From NCBI GenBank assembly GCA_024231975.1, contig JAAEQB010000005.1, positions 23,832 to 87,831 of the forward strand: DNA of 64,000 nucleotides. The letters run 5' to 3'. Positions 7,630 to 16,014 of this stretch are shown here, one piece after another. Position 1 is the stretch's first letter, and each line of letters opens with the position of its first letter. This DNA comes from Allobosea sp. GTDB taxonomy: Bacteria > Pseudomonadota > Alphaproteobacteria > Rhizobiales > Beijerinckiaceae. Under the pieces are notes generated by a model. That model searched no databases. It was not told the DNA's origin and saw only the letters and a list, made by a program, of their open reading frames with translations. A program made the translations under genes and the position numbers.

Positions 7630-10600
7630 TCAGCCTTGGCCCGGCCTTGGCCCGGCATTGGCGGCGTCGGTGTCAGCAGGCTTGCGCCGCTCGCGCACGG
7701 CGCTGGAGTAGGCCGGGTAGCGCTTGCGATATTCCTTGAGGAAGTCGCTCATCGTGTCGGAGCCGGCGGCGGCGCGCGCGGCTTCGCGGATGTCGGCGGC
7801 GCTGGCCCGGCTCGCGCCGGTGACGAAGCCGAACAGGCGGGCATCGGCGCCCTGCGCCATCTTGGCGGCGAACTTGGTGCGCAGCCGGTCGAGCGAGAGC
7901 GCCTCGTCCGACATGACATAGCCGATGGCGGCGCGCATCACGTCGGCACGCTCTCCGTCGCCGAGCGGCGCCTGGCCACGCCAGCTCTCGCCGAGGATGC
8001 GCTCCAGCGCCTCGCCGGCCTCGCGCCAGCGCCGGCCGCTCCAGAGGATGTCGGCGCCAAGCCGATCGACCTCGGGGCCGCTCTCGCCTTCGAGCAGGTC
8101 GAGCGCCTGGTCGGTGCGCGAGAGATCGGAGAGCGCCTTGGATTCCAGCAACAGGCGGGCACGCTTCACGTCGGCCGGCAATTCGGCGAGCCGGGTCGAG
8201 ACGATCGCCTGCAGCGCCTCGGCCGGCTTGCCATTCATCAGCCGGATCATGGCGAGCCTCGTCGCCACGGTGGAGCGCGCCGCGCCGGTCAGGCGACGGT
8301 CCATCTGATATTGCAGGATCTCGCTGGCCTGGTCGAGAAGGTCGAGCTCGACCAGCCGGTCGGCGAGCAGACGGGCGATCTCGTCGCCGCGCCGGCCGAT
8401 CGGCAGGTAGTCCTTGAAGTCATAGAACAGTGCCAGGGCTTCGAGCCGCGGCAGCTTCTCCAGATCGGGATCGCTGAACAGCGCCTCGAAACGCTGGGCC
8501 GTCTCGTCATGCAGCAGTCTTGTCGCCGGGTTCTCCGGGAAGACCTCGTTGGCCCGCCGTGCCGTCTGGAAGGCGTCGCGCCAGCGGTGCTGCTCGACAT
8601 AGAGGCGGCCGAGCTCGGCGAGCGCCTCGATCTCGATCTCGCCGCCGCGCCAGATCGCCGAGACGGTCTCAAGCCGGGCGATGGCTTCGTCGGCCGAGAA
8701 GTCCGCGCGCTTCTCGGCGCGGGCGAGCTTGACGGCGCGCAATTGCGCTTCGGCCGCGACGGGCCGCGTCTTGGCCTCGAAGAGCGGCTTATAGCCGTTG
8801 ATCGCCGCCTCCGGCCGGCCGCTGACATCGTCGAGCCGGGCGCGGAGCAGCGCCAGTTCCTCGGGATTGACCAGCTCTTCGGGCATGTCGGCGAGCTGGC
8901 CGATCTGCTTTTCCGCCACCGTCGCCTCGCCGGTGGCGAGCGCGGCTCGCACCATGGCCGGGCGGAATTCGGCCTGGAGGTCGGCGGGGTAGCGGTCGAG
9001 GATGGCCTCGGCACGGCGGAAGCCGGCGAGCGCCTGGGCGTTGCGGCCGAGCCGCTGCTCGGAAAGGGCGCGCCAGAGCCCCGCCTCGGCGTCGTCTCGG
9101 ATGGGAGCCGCGTCGAATGCCTTCAGCGCCTCGGCGCTGCGATGCATGCGGGTGGCGATGAGGCCGCGCAGGAAGAGCGCGTCGCGGTTGCCGCGCATCG
9201 CAGCGTCATCGGCGAGCAGCACATTCAGCGGCCCGGCCGCCTCCGGCATCATGCCGTTGGCGGCGAGGAAGCGGGCGAGCGCCAGCCGGGTCTCTGATTT
9301 GCGCCCGCGCGAGGCGCCGGCGACCTCGCGCAGCATGGCGGCGGCGCGGTCGCGGATCTCGGGGGTGTGCAGAGCGGACCAGGACTCGCTGTCGAGCAAG
9401 GGGCGGGCGGCCGCCTGATCGCTCTTCTTCTCCGTCTCTTTCTGCTTCTCGGCGTCGAGGCTGACGATCAGGCCGTTCTGCCGGCCGATCCGGACCTCTT
9501 CGGTGTCGGCACGTACGGCAAGATCGTCGGCGACGGCGCTGACGACGACGCCATGGGCGCTTTGCGGCAGGCCGAATTCGAGAAAGCGATAGGGTTTGGA
9601 GACCGCACGCGTCGGGCCGAGCGCGGTTGCGACCGCGAGGTTGGGGCCGCCTTCACTGTTCTCCAGCCAGTGCACGCCGGTCAGGCCCGGCACCGGGACG
9701 GCGACGATGGTCTGGCCGCGCTCGTCGGCGTCGCGGCGGGGCGTCAGCGCGAGGGCGGGCTTGCCGGCCTTGTCGCCGAAGCTCAGCGACCATTGCGTGT
9801 TGTCGTCGGAGAGCCGGACCAACTGCTGGCGGCGCGTCTTCAACCTGACGAGGGTGACCTTGGCCTCGCGCGTGACGGTGACGCCTTCGATCAGCGCCGG
9901 CAGCACGCCTTTGAGCTTGTCGGGATCGAGCGTGTCGCGCGTATCGAAGACGAGCGTGACCCGGCCGGGCTCGGTGAAGGCGGCGGCGCCGGTCGGCCGC
10001 GAGAAGCGGAAATCGATGCGGCCGCCGCCATCGCCGTCGACAGCCGAAGCGATCTCGACATCGCGCGGCGGCGCGTCGGCGGCAACGGCAGTCACGGGCT
10101 TGGGCTGGGCGGACGCTGCCTCGGTTTTCGGGGCGGGAGACGGCGGCGCCGCTGCAGCCTTCTGTTCGGGCGCCTTGGTGTCCGCCGGCTTGGCGGCGCC
10201 AGGCGAGGCGGCCTGCAGATCGGCGAGCGACAGCGGGGCCGCGGCGCCGGAATGCGCCAGGTCGACGGTCCAGCCGGCCTCGTCGCGGAAGCTGCGGAGC
10301 TGGCGGTCCTTCGGCACGCTGAAGACGAGCTGCGTGCGGTCGTCGCCGATCGTCGCCTGCTCCAGCGTGAAGTCGGCCGGCAGCAGGCTGCGGATCTGCG
10401 ACGGCGTCACCGCCAGCGGCTGGTCGAAGTTCAGCGTCAGCTTGCCGTCGTCCAGGCTGGGGGTGAGCAGGGCCTCGGGCGGCGCCGAGAACATGAAGCG
10501 ATCGAGCGTCGGCAGGCGGGCGGTGCGGAAGCCGAGCGGCTTCGGCGCGGGCACCGGCATGCGGGCGATCTCGCGGGCGCGCGCCTCGGCGAGGCGCAGG

Positions 10601-11034
10601 CGCTGGGTGAGCTCGGCGAGGACCTCGGGCGGCAGGCCCGGCAACTGCCCAGTCCAGTTCTCGGGCAGGAGATCGATGAAGGCCTTGTCGCCGGCTTCGA
10701 GCAGGTTGGCGCGATAGGGGCGCGCGAGCGCCAGGCGCAGGCCGCGCCCGTCGGGGTCGACCCTGATCACCGAGACATAGGCAGGCAGCTCGGCAGCGAG
10801 CCGGCTCGGATCGAGCTTCACCGGCTGGCTGAAGCCGATCACGACGACACCATTGGCGACGCGCACCCGCGTCGTCACCGGCTCGTCGAATGCGAAGGCA
10901 ATGCGGCCGAAGCCGGCGCGCATGGCCTCGCCGCGCAAGGTCGCGGTGGCTGCCGTTGCCGGCGCGGCAAAGCCGGCAGCGAGGCTCAGCGCCGCCAGGC
11001 CAATGCCGAAGCTCAGGGACCGCAGGATACGCAC
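7630..11034 (-). CDS. Large secreted TPR-repeat protein of the flagellar cluster, function unknown
   Basis: 1134 residues. A signal peptide occupies about residues 1-28 (MRILRSLSFGIGLAALSLAAG...). Residues 30-130 form a beta-rich region reminiscent of AMIN domains, a second such region follows (about 180-270), then a Pro/Ala-rich linker (about 270-315), another beta-rich region (about 325-480), and from about 560 to the end helical repeats with TPR-like spacing (for example ALFLRGLIATRMHRSAEALKAFDAAP). No enzyme motif is seen. The flagellar context and the CtrA-like box upstream suggest a periplasmic motility or envelope scaffold. The sinorhizobial periplasmic motility protein MotC is a loose analogy only; no sequence match is claimed. 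Confidence 0.75.
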   Translation of the reverse strand: MRILRSLSFGIGLAALSLAAGFAAPATAATATLRGEAMRAGFGRIAFAFDEPVTTRVRVANGVVVIGFSQPVKLDPSRLAAELPAYVSVIRVDPDGRGLRLALARPYRANLLEAGDKAFIDLLPENWTGQLPGLPPEVLAELTQRLRLAEARAREIARMPVPAPKPLGFRTARLPTLDRFMFSAPPEALLTPSLDDGKLTLNFDQPLAVTPSQIRSLLPADFTLEQATIGDDRTQLVFSVPKDRQLRSFRDEAGWTVDLAHSGAAAPLSLADLQAASPGAAKPADTKAPEQKAAAAPPSPAPKTEAASAQPKPVTAVAADAPPRDVEIASAVDGDGGGRIDFRFSRPTGAAAFTEPGRVTLVFDTRDTLDPDKLKGVLPALIEGVTVTREAKVTLVRLKTRRQQLVRLSDDNTQWSLSFGDKAGKPALALTPRRDADERGQTIVAVPVPGLTGVHWLENSEGGPNLAVATALGPTRAVSKPYRFLEFGLPQSAHGVVVSAVADDLAVRADTEEVRIGRQNGLIVSLDAEKQKETEKKSDQAAARPLLDSESWSALHTPEIRDRAAAMLREVAGASRGRKSETRLALARFLAANGMMPEAAGPLNVLLADDAAMRGNRDALFLRGLIATRMHRSAEALKAFDAAPIRDDAEAGLWRALSEQRLGRNAQALAGFRRAEAILDRYPADLQAEFRPAMVRAALATGEATVAEKQIGQLADMPEELVNPEELALLRARLDDVSGRPEAAINGYKPLFEAKTRPVAAEAQLRAVKLARAEKRADFSADEAIARLETVSAIWRGGEIEIEALAELGRLYVEQHRWRDAFQTARRANEVFPENPATRLLHDETAQRFEALFSDPDLEKLPRLEALALFYDFKDYLPIGRRGDEIARLLADRLVELDLLDQASEILQYQMDRRLTGAARSTVATRLAMIRLMNGKPAEALQAIVSTRLAELPADVKRARLLLESKALSDLSRTDQALDLLEGESGPEVDRLGADILWSGRRWREAGEALERILGESWRGQAPLGDGERADVMRAAIGYVMSDEALSLDRLRTKFAAKMAQGADARLFGFVTGASRASAADIREAARAAAGSDTMSDFLKEYRKRYPAYSSAVRERRKPADTDAANAGPRPGQG

Positions 11035-11375
11035 GACCGCTACTCAACTCGACGCGATTGGCAAAGCGGCGACAGGCCGCTCCAACCTGCGCGGAGGCTA
11101 GCCCGTCAAGGATAACGGGCGGTTAAGGAGCATTCCGTTGCGAGGGGGGCCGCCTTGTCCGGGTACCCCGCCGGCATCCGCGGGTTTAACGCACCTGTCA
11201 TTCTCTTAATCCGCTCGTCATCCGCCTGCCGGGAAGTGGCGTCTAAAGCCCGCTCACTCGCCCCGGAATGGGCCAGCTGCAACATGGCACTCGTGGCGAG
11301 GCGGGCCTGTGCCCGAGGGAAGGGGGCGCACTGTTGGGAGGCAGTTGCGTTCCCTTCCCGGGCCCGCCCCGCCCC
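11035..11375. other. Intergenic region without a convincing gene
   Basis: 341 bp upstream of the TPR gene and downstream of the LysR gene. It contains the CtrA-like box at 11112-11126. The only open frame on the plus strand (11155-11385) has no ribosome-binding site, overlaps the LysR 3' end and lacks protein-like composition, so it is not called. Confidence 0.6.
11112..11126. promoter_or_regulatory. CtrA-like box upstream of the TPR gene
   Basis: ATAA-CGGGCGG-TTAA: TTAA-N7-TTAA with one mismatch in the first half. It lies 78 bp upstream of the TPR-protein ATG, matching the spacing of the boxes at flgB and fliL. Weaker than those two because of the mismatch. Confidence 0.45.
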
Positions 11376-12284
11376 TCAGATATGACCGGCCGCATAGCTC
11401 CTGGCGCTGCGGGCGAGATGCCGTGACAGAGCCCGCGCCGCCGGGGACAGGGTTCGGCCGTTGCGCACGCAGATCTTGAGGCAGGCCTTGCGCAGGTTGC
11501 GGCCCTGAAGGGGGATGGTGACCAGGCGCCCTTCAGTTACGTCCCGCCGCGTCGCGCAGCGGGTCAGGATGCTGACGCCGAGGCCGGCCCGCGCGAAGGA
11601 GCGTAGCGACTGGATCGAATTCGTGACCAAAGCCGGCTTGAGCGCGATGCCGCTCGCCGCGACCATGTCGTCGACCAGGCGGCGCAGGCCGAAGGTCCGG
11701 TCCGGAAGGGCAAGGCGCATCTCGCCGATCTCCGCGACACTGACCGATGGCCGCGCGGCGACGGCATCGTCCGGGTGGGCGGCCACGACCAGCGCATCGG
11801 CGATCTCGGCGAGCGAGAGCACGCTGCGATGCTGAATCGGATTGAAGGCGACGACCATGTCGGCCTCGTCGTCGAGCAGGCGCTGCACCAGCTGGTCGGA
11901 GCTCGCCACCATGATGTCGAAGCTGACCGAGGGGTGGGCGGCCGAGAACTCGGCGAGCGCCGGGTAGACGAAATCGTCCATCGCGCCCTCGACCGTCCAG
12001 ACGCGGACATGCCCGCGCTTCATGCCCTGGAGCTCGTCGATCGCCGCGCGCGCGCTCTGGACGCTGTCGAGGATGGTGCGGGCCGTCTCCAGTACGGCCG
12101 CTCCCGCCGTGGTCAGCCGCATGCCGCGCGCGCGGCGCTCGAACAGGGGTGTGCCGTACTCCTCCTCCAGGCTGGCGATCTGGCGGCTGATCGCCGAAGG
12201 CGCGACGCGCAGCGCATCTGCGGCCTCGCGAACCGAGCCGTGATCGGCGACCAGCGCGAAATAGCGATAGCGGGTGAGCGACAT
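11376..12284 (-). CDS. LysR-family transcriptional regulator
   Basis: 302 residues: N-terminal winged helix (MSLTRYRYFALVADHGSVREAADALRVAPSAISRQIASLE) and a C-terminal effector-binding domain of the periplasmic-binding fold. The longer frame to 12443 adds 53 residues that would overlap the divergent promoter, so the ATG at 12284 beginning at the HTH is chosen. It diverges from the RidA/CnbZ-like gene, and a T-N11-A dyad lies between them, so it probably controls that gene and the Bug binding protein. Confidence 0.92.
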   Translation of the reverse strand: MSLTRYRYFALVADHGSVREAADALRVAPSAISRQIASLEEEYGTPLFERRARGMRLTTAGAAVLETARTILDSVQSARAAIDELQGMKRGHVRVWTVEGAMDDFVYPALAEFSAAHPSVSFDIMVASSDQLVQRLLDDEADMVVAFNPIQHRSVLSLAEIADALVVAAHPDDAVAARPSVSVAEIGEMRLALPDRTFGLRRLVDDMVAASGIALKPALVTNSIQSLRSFARAGLGVSILTRCATRRDVTEGRLVTIPLQGRNLRKACLKICVRNGRTLSPAARALSRHLARSARSYAAGHI

Positions 12285-12330
12285 GGCAGCGGGCCGCGGT
12301 CGATGCGTGAGCCTTCGACCGTAGGCGAGT

Positions 12331-12347
12331 GTTGCCGGATCGGCAAC
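12331..12347. promoter_or_regulatory. Candidate LysR box between divergent genes
   Basis: GTTGCCG-GAT-CGGCAAC is a perfect 7-bp inverted repeat with the T-N11-A pattern expected of LysR operators. It lies 47 bp upstream of the LysR ATG and 80 bp upstream of the divergent gene, the usual place for autoregulation plus activation. Confidence 0.6.
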
Positions 12348-12426
12348 GAACTCTCCGCGAAACCGTGCTGGCTGAGCGACCGGCCCGCCTTCTACCACTA
12401 GGAAAACCAGGCGAGGAACCGACCCG

Positions 12427-13188
12427 ATGTACTCCACCCGCACCAGCCAGGACGGCAGCTACCGGTTCATTCCGGCCGTATACCAGTATTCCGGTGGCGT
12501 TGCAGCCGAGCCGGGCTTCCGGATCGAGCGCGCGCAATTGGCGGTGCCGGTCCCGATGGATCGCGGCCTTCAGCTCATCGAGGCGCATCTGAAGCAGGTG
12601 AGCCGGCCCTTGACCGCGTTCTGCGCCTGCGAACTGCGCTCGCCCGAGCCCTTCTCGGAAGGCGGCTTCGACACCTTCAACCGGCTCTACGCCGCCCGGC
12701 TCGATCAATGGGGCGTCCTGCAGGGAGAGGTTAACCCCGTCGCCCGCACCAATATCTGTCCGGAGATCGGCAAGCCGGAGACCGTCTCGCTGCATGCCTT
12801 CAGCTACACCGTTCCCGACGATGGCACCCGGGCGAGCTTCGTGGTCGCTGGCAGCGGCGAGGCGCCGGAAGGCGGCGCCAGCTATGCGCAGGGGACGATC
12901 CGGCCGGGCGATGCCTCGGCTGAGGGCGTGCGCGCCAAGGCAGAGTGGGTGATGGGCGAGATGGAGCGCCGCCTCGCCGGGCTCGGCTATGGCTGGGCGG
13001 AGGCCACGGTCGCGAACATCTACACGATCCGCGACATCCATCCGCTGCTGGCTGATGTCCTCCTGCCGATCACCGGCCTCGGCCGCGCCGTGACCTGGCA
13101 TTTCTCCCGGCCGCCGGTGGCGGTGCTCGACTACGAGATGGATGTGCGTGGCCTGTCGCGGGAGATCGTGATCGCGGCATCGGCCTGA
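12427..13188 (+). CDS. RidA/YjgF-like protein, possibly of the CnbZ (aminomuconate deaminase) type
   Basis: 253 residues. The C-terminal half has the RidA-like order: a long helix (WVMGEMERRLAGLGYGW), a VANIYTIRDIHPL strand, then a SRPPVAVLDYEMDVRG segment resembling the RidA PPxAxLExE region. The N-terminal half is a second domain with no motif I can name. I recall proteins of this size annotated as 2-amino-5-chloromuconate deaminase CnbZ in related bacteria; that assignment is from memory and unverified. An enamine/imine deaminase role fits RidA-like chemistry. It starts 142 bp from the divergent LysR gene and is followed by a Bug binding protein. Confidence 0.55.
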   Translation: MYSTRTSQDGSYRFIPAVYQYSGGVAAEPGFRIERAQLAVPVPMDRGLQLIEAHLKQVSRPLTAFCACELRSPEPFSEGGFDTFNRLYAARLDQWGVLQGEVNPVARTNICPEIGKPETVSLHAFSYTVPDDGTRASFVVAGSGEAPEGGASYAQGTIRPGDASAEGVRAKAEWVMGEMERRLAGLGYGWAEATVANIYTIRDIHPLLADVLLPITGLGRAVTWHFSRPPVAVLDYEMDVRGLSREIVIAASA

Positions 13189-13244
13189 GTGCTGTGGACG
13201 CGCCGGTGCGTTGCCGGAAATCGAACGGTGCAATGGGGGACCCG

Positions 13245-14210
13245 ATGCTGCTTGATCGACGTGCGCTTCTCCTGGCGGGGCTCGCCTTGCCGACTTTGGC
13301 CAGGGCGCAGGCGCCCTGGAAGCCGGAGCGACCGGTGCGGCTGATCCTGCCGTTCACGGCGGGCACCTCGATGGACCCGGTGGCGCGGCTGGCGCAGGAG
13401 AGCCTGAAGGACACGCTCGGCCAGAGCGTCGTGGTCGAGAACATCGCGGGAGCGGCGACCGTCATCGCCGGGGCCGAGACGCTGAAGTCACCGCCCGACG
13501 GGCACACCATGCTGATGATCGCCAACAGCTTTGCGGCGAACATCACCCTGCGGACGCGCACGGCGGACTGGCAGCGTGCCTTCGTCCCGGTGGTGCAGGC
13601 GACCGTGGTGCCTCATGTCCTCGTGGCTGCGCCGTCGCTGAAGGCAGACTGGGCCGGCTTCCTGAAGCGCTTGCGCGAGGGCAGCGGTTCGATGACCTAT
13701 GGCTCGCCGGGGATCGGTACCTCGCCGCATCTGGGTGCCGAGCACTTCCTGCGGCTCGTCGGCGGCAAGGCGGTGCATGCGCCCTATAACGGCACAGCGC
13801 AGCTCTTCGTCGACCTCTATGCCGGCCGGATCGACTTTGCGCTCAGCAACCTGCCTGATGTCGTCCAGCCGATCGAGGAGGGCAAGCTCGTCGCGCTCGC
13901 GGTCACCGCTGACCAGCGGGTGCGCGAACTGCCCAACGTTCCGACCTTCGCAGAGCTCGGCCTGCCGGATCTCCTGTCGGACAGCTGGTTCGGCATCATG
14001 GTCCGGCGTGACACGCCAGCCCCGGCCCGCGAGGCGCTGGAGCGCGCCTGGCTCACGGCCCTGGCGCGTCCGGATGTGCGCGAGCGCCTGCAGGCGCTGA
14101 GCTTCACTGTGCTGGCGCGGCCGGGCGCCGAGTTCGAGAAGGTGATCGAGCGTTATGTCGCGACCTATGCGACGATCATCAGGGAGAACGGCATCACCGT
14201 TCAGCAATAA
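13245..14210 (+). CDS. Bug/TctC-family substrate-binding protein
   Basis: Periplasmic solute receptor of the Bug (TctC) family, which binds carboxylates, amides or aromatics. 321 residues from the ATG at 13245: signal peptide MLLDRRALLLAGLALPTLARA, then RPVRLILPFTAGTSMDPVARL and GQSVVVENIAG, the conserved ligand-loop regions. The ATG at 13245 is preceded by GGGGGA; a GTG at 13194 would add a non-signal-like extension. No TctA or TctB membrane genes are nearby, which is common for Bug proteins. Two-gene unit with the upstream RidA/CnbZ-like gene is likely. Confidence 0.9.
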   Translation: MLLDRRALLLAGLALPTLARAQAPWKPERPVRLILPFTAGTSMDPVARLAQESLKDTLGQSVVVENIAGAATVIAGAETLKSPPDGHTMLMIANSFAANITLRTRTADWQRAFVPVVQATVVPHVLVAAPSLKADWAGFLKRLREGSGSMTYGSPGIGTSPHLGAEHFLRLVGGKAVHAPYNGTAQLFVDLYAGRIDFALSNLPDVVQPIEEGKLVALAVTADQRVRELPNVPTFAELGLPDLLSDSWFGIMVRRDTPAPAREALERAWLTALARPDVRERLQALSFTVLARPGAEFEKVIERYVATYATIIRENGITVQQ

Positions 14211-14235
14211 GCGCCGAGCCGGAAGCGAGGAGCGC

Positions 14236-14649
14236 TCAATACAGCGTGGCTGGGTCGCGCGGGTCCATTCCAGGCGGAGCCAGAACCTTGCAGATGATGA
14301 TGTTGACCGTGCCGCGCTTGTCCTTGGCCTTGACGCCGTAACGTGACTTGTCGCCCCAGCCGTGGTGGGTGCGGCGCAGCTGGAAATAACCGGTGCCTTC
14401 AGGCTTTATGGTGAAGCCGTTGTTCTCATAAGTGACCGCGCTTCGGTTGCCGATATTCGTCAGCGCCACGAGCGTTTCCTTCGAGTACCGCACGATGCGT
14501 AACTGGGGGCCGAGCGAGGTAATCGAGAAGTTGATGTGACTATCGTAGTAGAGGCCGAGAATCGGCGTATTCGTGTCGATGAACTGCAGCGAGCCTTCGT
14601 ACTGGCCAGGCCCACCACCCTCAAAGCCGTATTTCGCAATGCTGCTCAT
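14236..14649 (-). CDS. Orphan hypothetical protein, lower GC than neighbours
   Basis: 137 residues starting MSSIAKYGFEGGGPGQYEG. No signal peptide or membrane segment, many aromatic and beta-branched residues, suggesting a compact beta fold. I do not recognise a family. The gene is visibly less GC-rich than its neighbours, with codons such as TAT, ATT and ACG used freely, and it faces the Bug gene with the stop codons 26 bp apart. It looks like a recently acquired or lineage-restricted gene inside the flagellar locus. The start ATG at 14649 has no clear Shine-Dalgarno sequence. Confidence 0.65.
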   Translation of the reverse strand: MSSIAKYGFEGGGPGQYEGSLQFIDTNTPILGLYYDSHINFSITSLGPQLRIVRYSKETLVALTNIGNRSAVTYENNGFTIKPEGTGYFQLRRTHHGWGDKSRYGVKAKDKRGTVNIIICKVLAPPGMDPRDPATLY

Positions 14650-14754
14650 GGCTGCCTCTCCGGGATCGATGGAGAGTTAAGCGCCAGGCCGCATGGGCGG
14701 CGTCATCCATTCGAACGAGCGGGCCGCACAGGTTTTCGGCGCCCCCCGTGCGCC

Positions 14755-15552
14755 TCAGCGCTTCGGCGCGGGCTCGATCGCCGGCAGCTCGTTGCCGGCG
14801 GGCGTCGGGGCCGGGGCGCGCTCGGTGGCGACGGCGGGGCGGCCGCGCACTGAGAGGGCGACGGTGAGGCGCTCGGCCGCCTCGGGCGACATGGCGGCGA
14901 GCACGTCCGACATCTTGCGCGGGTTCATCTGCTGGACGACCGGAACCAGGATGTCGAGCGCCAGCCGGTCGAAGACGCGGGCGGCGTCCTTCGGCTTCAT
15001 CGTCTCGTACATGATCACCAGGTTCTTGACCGCCTGATTGGTCTCGCTCTCCTGCTTGCGCGGGCCTTCGACCTTCTCTTCCAGCGCCTTGAGGTCGTCG
15101 ACGCGGCCGCCGAGCTTCTTTTCAGCCGTATCGAGCAATTTTTCGCGCATGTCGAGCTCGCGCATGCGCGCATCGATCTCGTCGCGGCGCTGGCCAAGGC
15201 GTTCGAGCAGCGCCTTCTCGGCCGGCGAGACCGGCTGGACCGTGCCGTTCATCAACCCGGCCTTGTTGTTCGGGTTGACGTCGCGCTTGGCCTGCTCCTC
15301 CGGTAAGGCCTTCGGCTTCGGCGGATCGATCGTGCCGGTGGTCTCCGGATCCCAGAACGTGCTCGGCTGATGGGCCTTCGCGATGATCTTGGCGAGGCCC
15401 GAGGCTTCCTTTTCCTGCGTCGCGGGCAGTACCGGGGGGCTGGCGGGCACCTTGCCGGGATAAGGCTCCGCCGTCCAGGCGAGCAGCTTCAGCGCCAGGA
15501 GACCCATGGCGCCGAGAATGACCGCTGGAATGAGGCGGGGCGTCTGGATCAC
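14755..15552 (-). CDS. motE: MotE-family flagellar motor-associated protein
   Basis: 265 residues: an N-terminal membrane anchor (IPAVILGAMGLLALKLLAW), a periplasmic low-complexity linker, a coiled coil at about residues 115-175 (ERLGQRRDEIDARMRELDMREKLLDTAEKKL), and a C-terminal MgtE-N-like helical domain (YETMKPKDAARVFDRLALDILVPVVQQMNPRKMSDVLAAM). This architecture matches MotE, which in related bacteria works with the periplasmic partner of the stator. Its ATG overlaps the stop of the upstream gene (ATGA), so it is translationally coupled in the fliL-fliM operon. Confidence 0.82.
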   Translation of the reverse strand: MIQTPRLIPAVILGAMGLLALKLLAWTAEPYPGKVPASPPVLPATQEKEASGLAKIIAKAHQPSTFWDPETTGTIDPPKPKALPEEQAKRDVNPNNKAGLMNGTVQPVSPAEKALLERLGQRRDEIDARMRELDMREKLLDTAEKKLGGRVDDLKALEEKVEGPRKQESETNQAVKNLVIMYETMKPKDAARVFDRLALDILVPVVQQMNPRKMSDVLAAMSPEAAERLTVALSVRGRPAVATERAPAPTPAGNELPAIEPAPKR

Positions 15553-15998
15553 GCAGCCTGGCCCTCGAGCCTGCGGGCGGCGCGGGCGCGGATCGCGGCG
15601 GCGGCGTCGGCCGTGCTCGCCATGCGGGAGAGGGCGGGCTTCTCCGCGACCGGCTCGGCCTTGGGCGCGGCGATCATGCTGGCGGCGCTGACGATCTGGC
15701 CGATGCGCTCCATCACGGTCTGGCCGGCCTCGATCTGCTGGGCGAGGTCGGCGGCATAGCGCTCGGCGGTCTGCAGGCGCTCGGCGAGGGTGCGGTCGCA
15801 GTCGCCCAGCGTTAGCTTGAGGCCAGCGATGGCGCGCTCGGCGGTGTCGGTGGCAGAGATCAGCGCGCCGATGGTCTGGCGCATCGCGCTCTCATCGGCC
15901 TTCAGCCGCTCGATGCGCTTGGAGAGCACGAAGCAGGTGATGATGGTGGCGACCAGCAGGCAGCCAACCAGCACATCGGCGATCAGGGTGATGGTCAT
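15549..15998 (-). CDS. DUF6468-type membrane-anchored protein of the flagellar operon
   Basis: 149 residues: one N-terminal membrane helix (LIADVLVGCLLVATIITCFVL) and a long helical cytoplasmic or periplasmic region ending in an Ala-rich tail. It resembles the uncharacterised DUF6468 proteins that sit between fliM and motE-like genes in Hyphomicrobiales. The ATG at 15998, 16 bp after fliM, is chosen over the longer frame that overlaps fliM. Function unknown; the operon suggests a motor or stator accessory role. Confidence 0.75.
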   Translation of the reverse strand: MTITLIADVLVGCLLVATIITCFVLSKRIERLKADESAMRQTIGALISATDTAERAIAGLKLTLGDCDRTLAERLQTAERYAADLAQQIEAGQTVMERIGQIVSAASMIAAPKAEPVAEKPALSRMASTADAAAAIRARAARRLEGQAA

Positions 15999-16014
15999 GG
16001 GTTCGTCTCCCTGG

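Noticed and set aside
7636..11115. Long plus-strand frames (553 and 582 codons) opposite the TPR gene
   Set aside because: Composition rich in Arg, Gly, Ala and His without domains; the minus frame has a signal peptide and TPR-like repeats.
11155..11385. Small plus-strand ORF upstream of the LysR stop
   Set aside because: No ribosome-binding site, unremarkable composition and overlap with the LysR coding end.
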